Origin: Posidonia oceanica
Taxonomy: Eukaryota > Streptophyta > Magnoliopsida > Alismatales > Posidoniaceae
Direction: 5' to 3'
Assembly (NCBI GenBank): GCA_037176725.1
Contig: JAZBRS010000035.1
Span: 46,572,001 to 46,636,000 of the forward strand
Length of the DNA: 64,000 bases
The notes below the pieces were generated by a model. The model saw nothing but the letters and a program-made list of their open reading frames with translations. It was not told where the DNA came from and searched no databases. Below are positions 43,450 through 56,700 of this stretch, piece after piece. Both the position numbers and the translations under genes were made by a program. Position 1 is the first letter of the stretch; the number at the start of each line of letters is the position of its first letter.

Positions 43450-46400
43450 CTACTGATAGTACTTCTTGAGATAGCAGAGGTTGACGGGCTCAGACTGCTC
43501 AATCTGGTCCATATCCTCAAGAGTCACAGCGCCTCCCGAGAAGATCTGTTTGACCACAAAGGGGCCGCGCCAATTGGGTCGGAATTTCCCTCGACCGTCA
43601 GGCAAATGAATGGCGCGCAAGACAAGGTCCCCTGGCTGAAAGCTTCTGGGCTGGACCTTCTTCAAGAATGCTTTGGGCCATCTGCTTCTGATAGCAGTGA
43701 GCGTTATGCATGGCTTGCAATCTACGCTCATCAATCAAGTTCAGTTGGACGCAGCGGTCTTCGACCCATTCTGCTTCTTCCAACTCAGCTTCCCGCAGGA
43801 TCCGCAGGGAGGGGATCTCCACTTCGACAGGTAACACTGCTTCCATGCCGTACACCAGAGAGTACGGGGTGGCTCCTGTAGAGGTCTGTATTGATGTCCT
43901 GTACGCCCAGAGTGCGTAAGGGAGCTTGTCATGCCAATCCTTGTGGATTTCTGCCATTTTCTTCAGGATCTTGACAATGTTTTTGTTTGCAGATTCCACT
44001 GCTCCGTTCATCTGAGGCCGATAAGGCGAGGATCGATGGTGCTTGATCTTGAGACTTTGCAGGTATTCTTCGATCCTTTTGGCAATGAAGTTTGAGCCGT
44101 TATCAGAGATGACAGAGTACGGGACCCCATACCGGGCAACAATATTGTTTCTGATAAATTTTTCTGTTGCCGCAGCGGTGACTGTCCTGTAAGAGGCCGC
44201 TTCCACCCACTTGGTAAAGTAATCGATCGCTACGAGAATGTAACGATGCCCATTTGAAGCAGCGGGGTGGATGGCGCCGATGACATCGATCCCCCAGGTG
44301 GAGAAAGGCCATGGCGAAGACATGTTGTGCAGCTGATGTGGAGGGGCCTTGATGAAGTTACCATGAATTTGACAGTTATGGCATCTACGCACGAACCGGC
44401 AGCAGTCAGCTTCCATGGTCTGCCAGAAATAACCTTGCAGCATGATCTTCTTGGCGAGGAGGACGCCGTTCATGTGCGGGCCACAGGTCCCCGCATGCAC
44501 TTGAAGCATCAGCGTGTCAGCCTCTGATTTGTTTAGACAGCGCAGTAGCATTTGATTGTATGACCTTCTGTACAGCTGTCCGGCCCCTAACACATATTTT
44601 GACGCCAGACGCGCCAAAGTTCTCTTGTCTGCTGCCGTGGTATCAGGAGGAAAGTTACCAGACTTCAGGAAAGATTTTATGTCCTGATACCAGGGCTGCC
44701 CCTCTGCGGGATCCGCTTCTTCTATGCTCATGCAGTATGCAGGCTGTTCAATGCGAGTGACTGATACATCCACAGTGCTGTCTTCTGATATAGTGAGCCA
44801 GGATGCCAGAGTTGCTAGTGCGTCTGCATACGCGTTCTTCGCTCTGTTCAGGTATGTGAAGCGGATGCTCTTGAATTCTTTCATCAGCCTCAGCAGGTGT
44901 TCGTGATACGGCACAAGCTTGGGATCTTTTGTCTTCCAATCGCCGTTCACTTGAGAAATCACCAGCATGGCATCGCCGTGCACATGCAGCTTCTGCGCCT
45001 CATGCTCGAGGGCGACTTTCAACCCCAGGATGCATGCTTCGTATTCTGCTTCGTTGTTTGTGCAGGTGAAAGTCAGCTTCCTCGCGAAAGGAGTCATCTG
45101 TCCTTGGGGCGTGGTCAGCACTGCGCCTACGCCTCGACCCTTCTTGTTGACTGCACCATCAAAGTAGAGCTGCCATTCCTCTGCTTCTTCAGGATCTTTC
45201 TGCTCAGAGTCCTCCATTGCAAAGAGAATGTCTTCATCAGGGAACTGCGTCTGGAGGGGTTGGTATTCAGGCAGAGGGAGGTCAGCAAGATGGTCTGCCA
45301 TTGCTTGACCCTTCATGGATTTCTGTGTGACGAAGGTGATGTCGTACTGAGACAATAACACCTGCCACTTAGCACATCTGCCCACCATGGCCGGCTTCTG
45401 GAAGAGGAATTTGATGGGATCGTGCCGGCATAAGAGCTGTACTGGGTATGCCATCATGTAGTGCCTCAGCTTCTGTGCAGCCCAGACAAGGGACAAGCAA
45501 GTCTTCTCTAGTGTTGTGTACCTGGCTTCACATTCATTAAATTTCTTGCTCAGGTAGTAGATGGCGCGCTCCTTTCTACCAGATTCGTCATGCTGGCCCA
45601 AGACGGCGCCCATGGAATGCTGCGTGGTAGAAAGGTAGAGAAGCAAAGGTCTCCCTGGCGTAGGCGGGACCAGGACAGGAGGCTTGATCAATAGCTGCTT
45701 GATCTTGGCAAATGCAGCCTGGCACTCCTCGCTCCAGTGAATCTGCGCATTCTTCCTTAAGAGCTTGAATATGGGTTCGCAGATGGGCGTAAGCTGTGCA
45801 ATGAAGCGACTGATATATTGTAAACGCCCAAGCAGACTTCTGACTTCCTTTTCAGTTCTAGGGGGTGGCATGTCCACGATGGCTTGTGCTTTCAACGGGT
45901 CCACCTCAATCCCCCTTTGGCTGACAATGTAGCCGAGCAATTTGCCAGAAGATACCCCGAATACGCACTTCTTGGGATTCAGGCGCAGCTTGTACTTCCG
46001 TAGACGGTCAAAGAGCTTTCTGAGACAGGCAAGATGATCCTCGGGCTCTTTGGTTTTGGCAATCATGTCGTCTACATAGACCTCCACTTCTTGGTGCATG
46101 AGGTCGTGGAACAGCGCAGTCATGGCCCTCTGATAGGTTGCACCAGCATTCTTCAGGCCGAACGGCATGACTTGGTAGCAGAAGACTCCCCAAGAGGTGA
46201 TGAATGAAGTCTTTTCCATGTCCTCTTCTGCCATCTTGATCTGATTGTATCCAGAAAAGCCGTCCATGAAGGAGAGCATCTTGTGGCCTGCTGTATTGTC
46301 GACTAGGACGTCAATGTGAGGCAATGGAAAGTCGTCCTTGGGACTCGCCTTGTTCAGGTCCCTGTAGTCGATACAGATCCGGATTCGGCCATCTTTCTTG

Positions 46401-49400
46401 GGCACAGGTACAATGTTTGCCAGCCATTCAGGATAAAAAACGACCTTCAGAAAGTTGACTCCAAGCTGCTTCATTATCTCTTCTTTGATCATGAGCAGCC
46501 ACTGTGGTCGCCATCTTCTCAATTTCTGCTTTACTGGCTTGGCATCCGGATTTAATGGCAGATTGTGCACCACTATCTCTATGTCAAGGCCGACCATATC
46601 TTCATAACTCCAGGCGAAGACATCCGCATATTCTTTCAGGAATGCGATGAATTCTGCTCGAACCTGGGTGGACAGCTGGGCACTGATGCAAACTTCTCTG
46701 ACCTCCTCAGCTGTGCCGATGTTGACAACCTCCGTTTCTTCTTCGACATGGAGGTTGGGGCCTTCTGGGTCGTCGTCATAGGGCCGGAACTCGGGCAAAG
46801 GTTCGTCAGTCTCGTCTGTGCCCGTATCATCCTCCTCTCCATAGGCAATAAGTTCTGAGAGGATCTCTTTCTCAAAGGAAGGGCTTGTGATGTTGAAAGA
46901 GTGCATATGTTCCGCTGCTTGGCCCTGGTGACGCTTCAGGATGGTCACGCTCACTCGGGTATTCTTGTAGCCTCGGTGCGCGACCTCCATCCCAGCAACT
47001 CCTTCTACCGTTTGCTCTGGCCTGACTGGCTCTGCTGAGTGCTCTGTTGATACTGCTGAGGGCTTAGCTGACTCTACTGCTGATACTGCTGACTGTTCTG
47101 CTGCTGAGGCTGCTGACTGCTCTGCTGCTGAGGCATTCTGCTCTGTTACTGCTGCTGCATGTACTGCTGATGTTCCTCCCTCTGGGTCTTCTAGTGTGCT
47201 TGTGGGGGATACGCCAGACTGGCGGCTGATCTGGTTACTACCGCTTGGTATGCTGTTCAGGTGAGGCATGGGTTGCACAAACCACCTAGACCCGCCTTCT
47301 GGTTGAAGAGTGATGAGCTCATCTGGTCTAGGGGAGTCCGGCGCTGCTGAGTCTTCTAGGACCATGATAGAGGCATGGTCCTCTTGCAGAGGAGGATCCG
47401 TGACTACGGCTTTCCCTTTCCTTTCTGCAGCTTGGTGATCTGCCAGGTCATCTGCTATCGACTTGAGTTGTTCTTGATAAAGCAACTCTAAGTCGGACAT
47501 CCAGGAATCGACCTGGGCTACTATCGCCACTCCTTCTTCTTCGTCCGAGGGGGAGTCGACGTAGTAGGCGCCGGGGGCCTGCGGCACTGGCCCGGCTGCA
47601 AGACAGATCGCCGCCTTTGGGGTCTGCATGATCTGGTTCACGGGCGCGCCCGATGGTGGCAATTCTGACGTAGATGGCCCAAATAGACAGGCTAGCGGTG
47701 CTAAGGATGAATAAGCTGCCAGGGTCACAGTTGGAGAATAAGCAGGGGTGCTCTTCAGAGGGCTCAAGGGCCCGGAGAGTGTAGTGCTCAGTTGGCCTTT
47801 TGTATCAGGCCGTAACTGAGAGAGCGCAGCTTCTGACGCCATGGGGTCTTGCCATGAGAGCTGCTGCTGGTTGTCAGGAGAATGCGAAGCGGACTGCGCT
47901 AGCTGCATTCCTGAGGACGATGCTGGAGTGGGCTGAGCTGCGTTGCTGACTGAGCTGATAGATGGTCCCTCCAGAGATGGGGACAGTGGCACTGATGTGG
48001 TTGTGACCGTCGGTAGCATGTTTGGTTCTGTCAGAAGGAGTGTCTCTAACTCCTGCACCGCTGCCTGAACTCGTAATGCAGACGTGGCTGCAAAAGAGTG
48101 GGAGCTTGCTTGTTCTGCCACAGGGCCTGCTGAGCTGCCTGCTATATCTGCCAGAGGGAGAGTTGAAAAGACTGACTGTGGGGCCTCTGCTCTGACCACT
48201 GTTTCTGCTGAGCTGATTGGGACTGCCTCTGTTGTGCCAGACTGCTCCTCATCCGAGTAGTAGTCCTCAACACACACCCAATCCTCTGTCGGCGTCGTGG
48301 CTTGATCGTTGGTTGATCCCAGAATTCCTGCACTGGTAAAGTTAGTGAGGTCTCTGGGAATGGCTGGTGCATGGGCTTTGAGCTGGAAGCAGTGATCTTC
48401 GTTGAGCTTTGGTTCGTAGCCGAGGCCTTCAGACTTCCTTCGCTCCACTGCTACGATCGGCTCCGCGATCCCTTGGCCGTGACGCCCGAGCGGCGTACCC
48501 TTTGTGTAACCCCACCTGTGACATACATTCTCGACCATTCGAAAGGGGTTACTGTGAACGGCCAAAGAGTTGACACGTTCAAGATCAGGAACGAAGTTAA
48601 CTGGCTCGCACCGGTTAACACGATAGAGGGCTTCAGAAATCTCGGGGTCAAATGGGATAGATTGCGAAGACACGGGAGAGACCGCTTCGATCCGCTCCTT
48701 CTCAAAGTTCTCCGCCATGACGACAATGACATCATCACCACGACGGTACTTTATCATTCGATGGAGGGTCGAAGGAAGGACTTGATGCTTGTGAAGCCAA
48801 GGGCGCCCAAGCAGAAGATTGAAGTTAGGCTTCAAGTCGACGACATAGAATTCTACGTCGAAGACGACCGGACCGATAGCCAGAGGGATAATCAGAATCC
48901 CTAGAGCGTCATGGTGAGTGTTGTCAAAAGCAGTCATTCCCTTCATGGCTGGCGTGATATCCTCGGCTTTGAATCCGAGCTTGGTTGCTGTACGCAAGGG
49001 GCAGACGTTAAGGCCTGACCCGTTATCAACCAGTGTTAGGGGAATGCGGAAGTTTTTGAACTGCACCGTGACGAATAGGGGCTGGTTGTGATTAATCCCC
49101 GCCGGAGGCAGTTCATCACTCGTAAAAGAGATGACCTGGGGCTCCGCGATTAACCCAACCATGCTCTCCAAGGCAGAAGGCTCAATGGACTGGGACACAC
49201 GAGCAGCCTGGAACACGCGAAGAAAAGCCTCGCGGTGCTCGGCAGAAGTGTGGATCAAATCCCAGATGGAGATGTCGGCTTTGACCTTCTTAAGCTGAGA
49301 GGTTAAGTCTGCTTTAGGTTGGCTTCTCCTAGCAGCTGGAGGAGTGGTTCTAGCAGGTTCTAAGGGGATAGTGGAAGGAAGCTGGGTTACTACAGGCTGG

Positions 49401-52388
49401 GTAGGGATTTGGCTAACTACGGGCTGATCTAGGGTTGGATCTGCTATGGGTTGGCTTGAGGGTGGGGGCATAACAGGTCTAGGGTGAATTGGCCTAGTTG
49501 CCGGCACTGGGGGCCTGTAAACCCTCCCCGATCGCGTTACTTCCGCACACATTTCCGTGGCGTAGCTGTAAGGGACGCGATGGGTGTCCAGGGTCAAATC
49601 GATGACGACTGGAGCACGTGCTGCGAGCACAGGAGGGGTTACAGGGGGACCTACAGGATACTGGGGTCTGTCTAAGAGATATGGTTGTTGTGGTGGGAAG
49701 GCTGGGGCAGGTTGAGGTCTGCCTAGGAGGTGTAGCCGAGGTTTATCTAAGGGGTATGGTTGTTATGGTGGGAAGGCTGGGGCAGGTTGAGGTCTGCCTA
49801 GGAGGTGTAGCCGAGGTCTATCTAAGGGGTATGGTTGTTGGGGTGGGAAGGCTGGGGCAGGTTGAGGTCTGCCTAGAAGGTGTGGCTGAGGTCGCCCTAA
49901 AAGGTGGATAGGGGAACTAGGCTGGGCCCTAGCTAGAAGGTGCACAGGGGATTGAGCCTGAGGGAGCACGGTGGGAGGCGCGAGAGGGTGCTCCGGCCTG
50001 GCACGCGGTCGGATCAAATGGATTCCCGACTCAGAGTCGGCAACTGCCGCGAGATAGAGACTGACCGGGAAAGGCTCAGAGATGTCAGAGATAAGATCGG
50101 AAGGGTCTACTTCAGAGGTAGCAGGCCCAGAAGGAAAGACAGAATGGACGCCTGAGGTTCCCGCCCCTCCCGGATAAGAGTGCTCCGGTAAAGGTTGGCG
50201 GACGATGCCAGAATGCGGGGGAACAGCTGGAGATGCAGATGCATGAGTGCGTGCTTGGGTGGATGCCTCGTGCGTGTCGATCACAATCGTTCCCGATTCG
50301 ATCAGGTCCTGAATCGCGTTCCGCAGGGAGAAGCAATTGTCCGTCGAATGCCCGACGCTTCGATGGAAATTGCAGAAGAGGTCCGACCTAAACCAATGCG
50401 GCGGAGGGCTTGGCGGCGGACGAACCTCCGGGAACTTCAGGAGCGATGCCACCTTTGGCAAGATGACCGTGAGTGGTTCCACCAGTGGGGTGAAATTCCG
50501 CCTCTCAGTGGGTGGTCTTCTTTGCCTCGGGTACGGGCCTTGCTGAACCGGTGCGGCAGGATAGACCGGTCTAGCAGTGGTTGTGATGTGTGGTGTGTGT
50601 GGATTCCTAGGTGCAGGAGCGTACACCATCTGAGCTGGGGCAGGCCGAGACGGCAAGCGAACAGGCACAGCAGGAGAATCGACGAATGCAACAGCGGGCT
50701 TCGGCGAATCCTTCCTCTTCGGGCGGTTGTTGTTGCTGCCGCTGTTGTTGTTGTTGGAGGTGCTGCTGTTGGCACTGTTGCTACTGATCGCTGCCTGCTT
50801 AGCGAACGCAGAGAGAGCCGGGAAGTTGCCACTCCGCAAAGAACTCTCTACGCGCGCTCCAGCTCTGATGAGTGCCGCGAAAGTAGTGACTGGCTGAATG
50901 CTAAGCAGAGCTCCGAGAGACGGCTGCGCCCCTTTGATAACGATCTCGATAGACTCCTCGTCAGAGGGTCTATCTCGAACCTGAGAGGCAAGGGCGCGCC
51001 AGCGGCCGACGTACTCCCCGAACGGCTCGCCAGAGTTCTGCTTGATGGCGATCAAGTCCGCCCTCTTTGGGACAAGATCGAGGTTGAAGGAGTATTGCTC
51101 CAGGAACGCCTGACTGAGGTCGTTCCAAGTCTTGATGGCTGACATATCGAGCGATGTGAACCACTTGAGTGCCGGCCCGGTCAAACTCTTCTGGAACAAG
51201 CGGATCAGCAACCTCTCGTCAGCCTGAAGCTGAGCGAGATCACCGCAATACGCCTTCAGGTGTGCTACGGGGCAGCCCCTACCATTATATTTCTCGAAGT
51301 CCGGGACTTTGAACTTCGGAGGGAGTACCGCCTCTGGAAAGCAGCAGAGGTCTCGGAATTGGTAGGTCTGGTGCTCAGTACCCTGCACTAGTCGTAGTGC
51401 TTTCTCCAAGACGTCCATCCGGTTATTGATGGGGTCTTGGATTGCTGCTGGAGGAGAGGGATCAGCAGGGGTAGCGAGCACATACGCCGAATGGGTCGCA
51501 CCTAAGTGCTCCTCCGGATCTACCATAGCGTCGCCTGGTGGAGCAACGGGATGGCCGACGTATCCGTGCTGGGGGATAGTGTATGCAGGAGTGTATGCAG
51601 GATGCTGGACTTGAGGGAGAGGAGAAGAATAAATGCCATGCTGTGCTGGGACAGGGGTAGGACGGCGGAGCACCAGTTGCTGTGCAGGCGGGGTGCCAGA
51701 CAGCGAGCCAGTGAGGTACTGGGCCCCAGCCGATCCAAAGGGTTGACCACCAGATGGAAGTGGAGCATGCTGTGCCAAGTGTTGTGCAGGAGGAGGCGGT
51801 AAACGAGCCCCCATCGCCGGAACCGTGAGCAGTTGCGACGATGGTCGAGGCGGAGGTGTAGAGGTCGATGCAAGGAATGCAGGAACTGGCCTCGGAGGAA
51901 CCTCAGGGACGACAGAGACAGAAGAAGGACGGACTGATAGAGCCATGCCCTGCAGTCTCTGGGCGAGCTCCATCAGATGCTGGTACTGCGCCTCGGGCGT
52001 CTCGCCAGTGGGGACGCTGAAGTGCAGTGCCGGCGGAGGCTGAGAAACAAGTGGCACGGACACAGACTGTCCGGGAGGGAAGGATTCTACAGAGAAGGTC
52101 GCAGCAGCGGTGGAGGGGATGTCGAAAGCGACGTATCCCTGGGACGGAGGGGGCAGTGGCGTCTCCGGAGCGCGAGTAACGGCCGTCAAGATAGATTCGG
52201 CGACCGGATCCGGAGGATGGGAGGCTTGCCACTGTCCCGGGGGTGTACTGAGAACCTAGAGACGTCAGAGGAGGAAACCCTGGCGTCGGAGGGGGAACAA
52301 GAGGGACAGAGGGAGCAACCAGAGGGGCCGGAACGGAAACACCCTCCGTGACAGGAGTAAAAGAAGGCTCACTAACGTACTGGGCCAT
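43450..52388 (-). pseudogene. gag-pol: gag-pol polyprotein, unit C, broken by two frameshifts and one stop
   Basis: Same domain order as unit B. Three lesions are visible relative to A and B. First, an extra G in a G run at 52239-52243 shifts the frame about 50 codons after the ATG. Second, CAA to TAA at 49763-49765 lies inside the 25-residue repeat region before protease. Third, an extra G at 43675-43677 shifts the frame after the integrase core, about 75 codons before the normal stop. Between the second and third lesions a frame of about 2,000 codons is open, covering protease, RT, both RNases H and the integrase core. The RT-RNase H stop of unit B is absent here. Both frameshifts are one-base gains in G runs, so assembly error is a live alternative to real decay. 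Confidence 0.92.
49670..49890 (-). repeat. 75-bp repeats within gag-pol, unit C, carrying the nonsense codon
   Basis: Same block as in A and B. The middle copy has CAA to TAA at 49763-49765, and other copies have extra transitions (for example at 49676 and 49743). Confidence 0.85.
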
Positions 52389-53699
52389 TGCTGACCTAGA
52401 GCGCGTGAGAACTGGGCTGCGACGGGTGTTTAAGCGGTGCTTCCTAAGAGGAGCTATCGTCGCAAGTGCGGATAGCTCGGAAAGGGAATGGTCGCGAATA
52501 GGTCGCAACAGGGGTGTCAACGAGGGTCGGTACTCAAGCTCTGGCAAAGGGAACTCGCTTACCGATCACGCTGACACAACAGAAAGAAATTAGGGTTAGA
52601 GACTAAGAAGATGAATGCAAATGAGTTAGTTAAATGGCATGAATGATATGTATGCTTTCTAGTATGCCCCCCTCACCTAACTAGTGTGTCCTAGTAAGGT
52701 TGTCTACTCCGGGTATCCCTGGATGTACGGGTCACCGACTCAGGTCAGAAAAAGTAGGTCCCCTGCCTAACTCCTGGCCCAAAGCTCAGGTAATGACAGG
52801 GTGGTGCGTTGGTGGCCTCTACCCCGCCAAAGCGTGGGTGGTACCCTCTACTAACACCGACACGACCCCCGGACAAGGAGGGGACGGACCGACCAACTTA
52901 TGCCACGCCCAAAGCAGCGGAACAAGAGGCCGGAACCGTCCTTCGCAGACTAGTAGGTGGACTCAGAGGAGAAGAATGCATGCCCTATATGATGCTTATG
53001 CAAATGATTAGAGTTTTTTTATCTTGCGCATTTTATTAACCAAAGGGAGTGAAGGATTGTTTGTAGTCTCTAGTTGCCCCTAGAAGTTCTTTTTACTTGC
53101 ATTTTTTAGTTAACAATGGGGGAAGCAGACAAGTCTCTACTATCCTGAGCATGGCAAGTGCGAAAGGGAAGAAAATCAGTCAAAATGGCAAGCAACCATC
53201 ATACAACACAACAAAAGGCATGTTCATGGCATGTGCGAGTGTTTGTGAATATGATGGTAAAAAAGAAACATTCATCAAGTCAAAAGGCATGTAAGCATAG
53301 TATGTGCGTGTGTAGTGACATAGCAAGAGTGTAAAAGAAGCATTCAACATCCAAAAAGCATGTATTTTAGCCAAACAAAGTATGTAGACATGCAATGTGC
53401 AAGAATTAAAGCAATAATAAGCAAGTAAGATTAAGTAAGGTAAAAGTAAGCGGACTGTAAAAGAAATATCAGCATAAGCAAGGCAATAAGTAAATAAATA
53501 AGCAAATAAGCGAAACCAAGCAAAAGGAAGCGCAAACCGAGGCGAAAGAGGTGCAAAACCTAAGCAAAGTAGCCACGAAGCGACTTGCTAGGAGTTTGCA
53601 CAGAAAAGCGAGCAAAACAGGCGAAGAAGGCACACAAGGCAGACGAAGCTGCAAAACAAGCGAGCGAAAAAGCCAAGAGCGAAAGCCGGAGTCTGGCCA
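52389..53699 (-). other. 5' leader of unit C (primer-binding site to gag)
   Basis: Same content as in unit B, with the acceptor-like CAG ending at about 52571. No ORF supported. Confidence 0.7.
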
Positions 53700-53717
53700 T
53701 CCCCAGCGGAGTCGCCA
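53700..53717 (-). promoter_or_regulatory. Primer-binding site, unit C
   Basis: Identical 18-nt site to units A and B, separated by one base from the 3' edge of LTR3 at 53719. Confidence 0.85.
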
Positions 53718-53718
53718 C

Positions 53719-56700
53719 TGTAGCGATCCCGATCGGAATCAGGCTCGCTATTAGCGGCGATTGGATCCGAGGAAGAGGCTCAACTCGAAAATACTTAAAA
53801 TCGAGGAGAAAAAGGGAAAGATAAGACAAATCAGAGTCGCCACCATGTCTATTAATGGGAGACAAGGAAAACCGGGGGAAATGCGTGAATTAACACGCAA
53901 AACCAAGAAAGAAATGCAAAGCAAAGCAATGCAAAGGAAAACAAATGCAAATGAATGCAAATGAGATGACTCTAGCCTAGGATAGGGGCAATATGGTCAT
54001 TACGGGCCAGAAGACAGGGCAAGGACTCCTGTTACGCGCGGGGAAGGTGTTAGGCACCCCCGACACGCCCGGGAATCGGTCTTTCTAGGCTTACGCTCGC
54101 ATATGCAGGGAAATGCAGGATTGAATGCCTATGTGCCTATGAATGCCTAAATGAATGCTCAAGGAGTGCTCTAAGTGGGAAAATGCAAGGCAGGGAAGTA
54201 AACGTGCTCTCTAAGTGCTCAGCTACGCTGTCCGTGTTCCGAACCAGGCGAAACCTAGCTCGTGAGAACTCCAGGCAGTAAGCATCACAGCCCTATATGC
54301 AAATGCAGACGAGAAGGCAAAACAGCGTTAAAATCGTGCAATGCGATCGACATGCAAGAGAAAACGGCGTAAAACGCGCAAAACGAAGCGAGAAACGAGA
54401 ATGCACGCAAATCGGTGCAAAAAGACAAAACTGGTGCGCAAAACAAGCGAAAAAAGTAAGGCGGCACGCAAAACGAGACAATAAAACAGAATGGCACGCA
54501 AAACGGCGCAAAAAGAACGAAACCGGCACGCAAAACAAGCGAAAAACAAGACGGGCGCGAAACGAGGCAAGAAAGCAGAATGGCGCGCAAAACGGTGCAA
54601 AAAGAACGAAAACGGCAGGCAAAATGAGCGAAAAAGCAAGGCGGCATGCAAAACGAGACAACAAAACAGAATGGCACGCAAAACGATGCAAAAAGACGAT
54701 TACGGGCATGCGAAATGGTGCCAAAACAAGACGGGCGCGCAAAACGGCGCAAAAGCAAAGCTGGCACGCAAAACGGTGCCAAAACAGCGAAACAAAACCC
54801 CGGAAAAGCTATGCGAATGCTAATGCAAAGAAAGAGATCAGAAGAAGCCAAAGAGAGGTAAGACAGCGCGTGTGTGAGAACAGACGCTGTTCGGGGCCAC
54901 ACAGAGCAGGTGTAAAGACCTGCAAAGGGGAGAGTGAGCAAACGGAGGGATTACCGCCTCTTTGTGACCGTTTCCCACTAAACCGCTCCACGGTGTGTCT
55001 CGCACGCTGCCCAAAGCTCGCGATGCGATCGGATCGTGGAAAAGGGGGAAAAAGTCGCATTAAGTGGCAAATCCAGGGAAAACACAACGCAAAACACACG
55101 GGGAAACGCGAAACGGGGATTGGAATTGATGGACAAGAAGAGGGGGGCCTATTCTACATGCTCAAAGAGACCGAAAGCGAAAACGAGGCAAACCGTGCAA
55201 ATGGCATGCGAATGAATGCAATGCAAATGTTCAGGAGGGCATACCTGGAAATCCTGGGGTCTGATCTGAAATCTGCTCGGTCCGTGCTGAAGAACGCTTC
55301 GCTGCGGTCGCCTGGGCAGCTTGTTTGGGAAGATCCAACGGCCGGATTGAAAGATATCGCAGCTTCAGGGCGAAAAGGCCAGAATAGGAGAGAAGAACAG
55401 ATCTAAGTGTTCAGGAGGTCCTAGGGGTGTGCAAAAGGGTCCTCCCAGGTGGATGGGAGCTGAGGGGGCTCTGGTGTGTGCAAAAGAAACTTAATGCAAA
55501 GCTACATGAATGCAAATGCATGCAAGATGCCACAAAAGACAAGGAGGAAGACTTTTTAGAAAAAAAAAAAAGGAGTTCAAATGCTATTTTAAAAAAGAAA
55601 AGGGGCTTAAATGCAAATTTTTGAAAAGGATGGGGCTTACAGCAGGGATTCTGAGAACAGGAGGTGGCAGAGGGTAGTTTTGCAAAAAATAGGCTTCAGA
55701 ACACAGCTTTTTTAAAAGTTGGTATGCATCAGAGGAGGTTTTGAAAGCGAAGGACAAGCAAAAAGCAATTTTTTAAAACATGAGGGGCTAAAATGCAATT
55801 TTTCCAGAAAACAGGGTCCTGGGGAGTCTGAGAATGCAAGTGGAGGGTCTATATGCAATTTTATAAGAATAGGAGCTAAGATGCAACTTTAGGGGCAAAA
55901 CGGTCTTTTTACATGACTTTAAGAGGATGCAAGGACCTATATGTCATTTTTAAATCATGCAAGGGTCAAGTATGCAATTTTAGATGCAAAATGTGTTCTG
56001 AAATTACTGACCATGGACCGACATGCAATTTTTGAAAATGCAAGGTTGAAAATGCAATGCAATAAGCTAAGATGCATGCAAAATGATCATTATGCATTTA
56101 AAATGGACCTAGATGCAAAAATGAAAAATCAGAGGGGCAAACATGCAATACAGTAAGCAAACAATCTAAATTAAGACCTAGGTTCTACATTACAATGGAT
56201 CAGACAGCAAAAATGAAAAAAAACAGGGATACAGAATGCAATGCAATAAGGCAAACTATGCATATTAAGATTACATGAACTACTGTAGGACCTGGATGCA
56301 AATATTGAAAGCATAAGGGCTGAAACGAAATTTTTTACAACTAGCAAACACAGTAAGTGGACTTTCATGCAAATATTGAAAACTATAAACAGAACTTGCA
56401 ATTTAACATGGTTTTAAATCAAAATAACACAAGTCTTAACATGCTTTGGACCTAAACGCAATAATCAGAAACTTAAACGAAAGAAATGCAATACAAGGAA
56501 AATTTCATAAGTTAAAAAAAAATGAAAGGTGAAGAAGAGGAAGACTTACAGTGGAAGGGGGGGGGGGGCTCGCCGGCGACTCTCCTGGACCGACGGAGGA
56601 GGGGCGACGCGAGGCGAGGAGGGTCTGGGAGGAAACGGCGGGGTGCGACGGAGGCGAGGAGGGGCACGGCGGTGCGTCGGCGGCGGCGGACACGCGTGGA

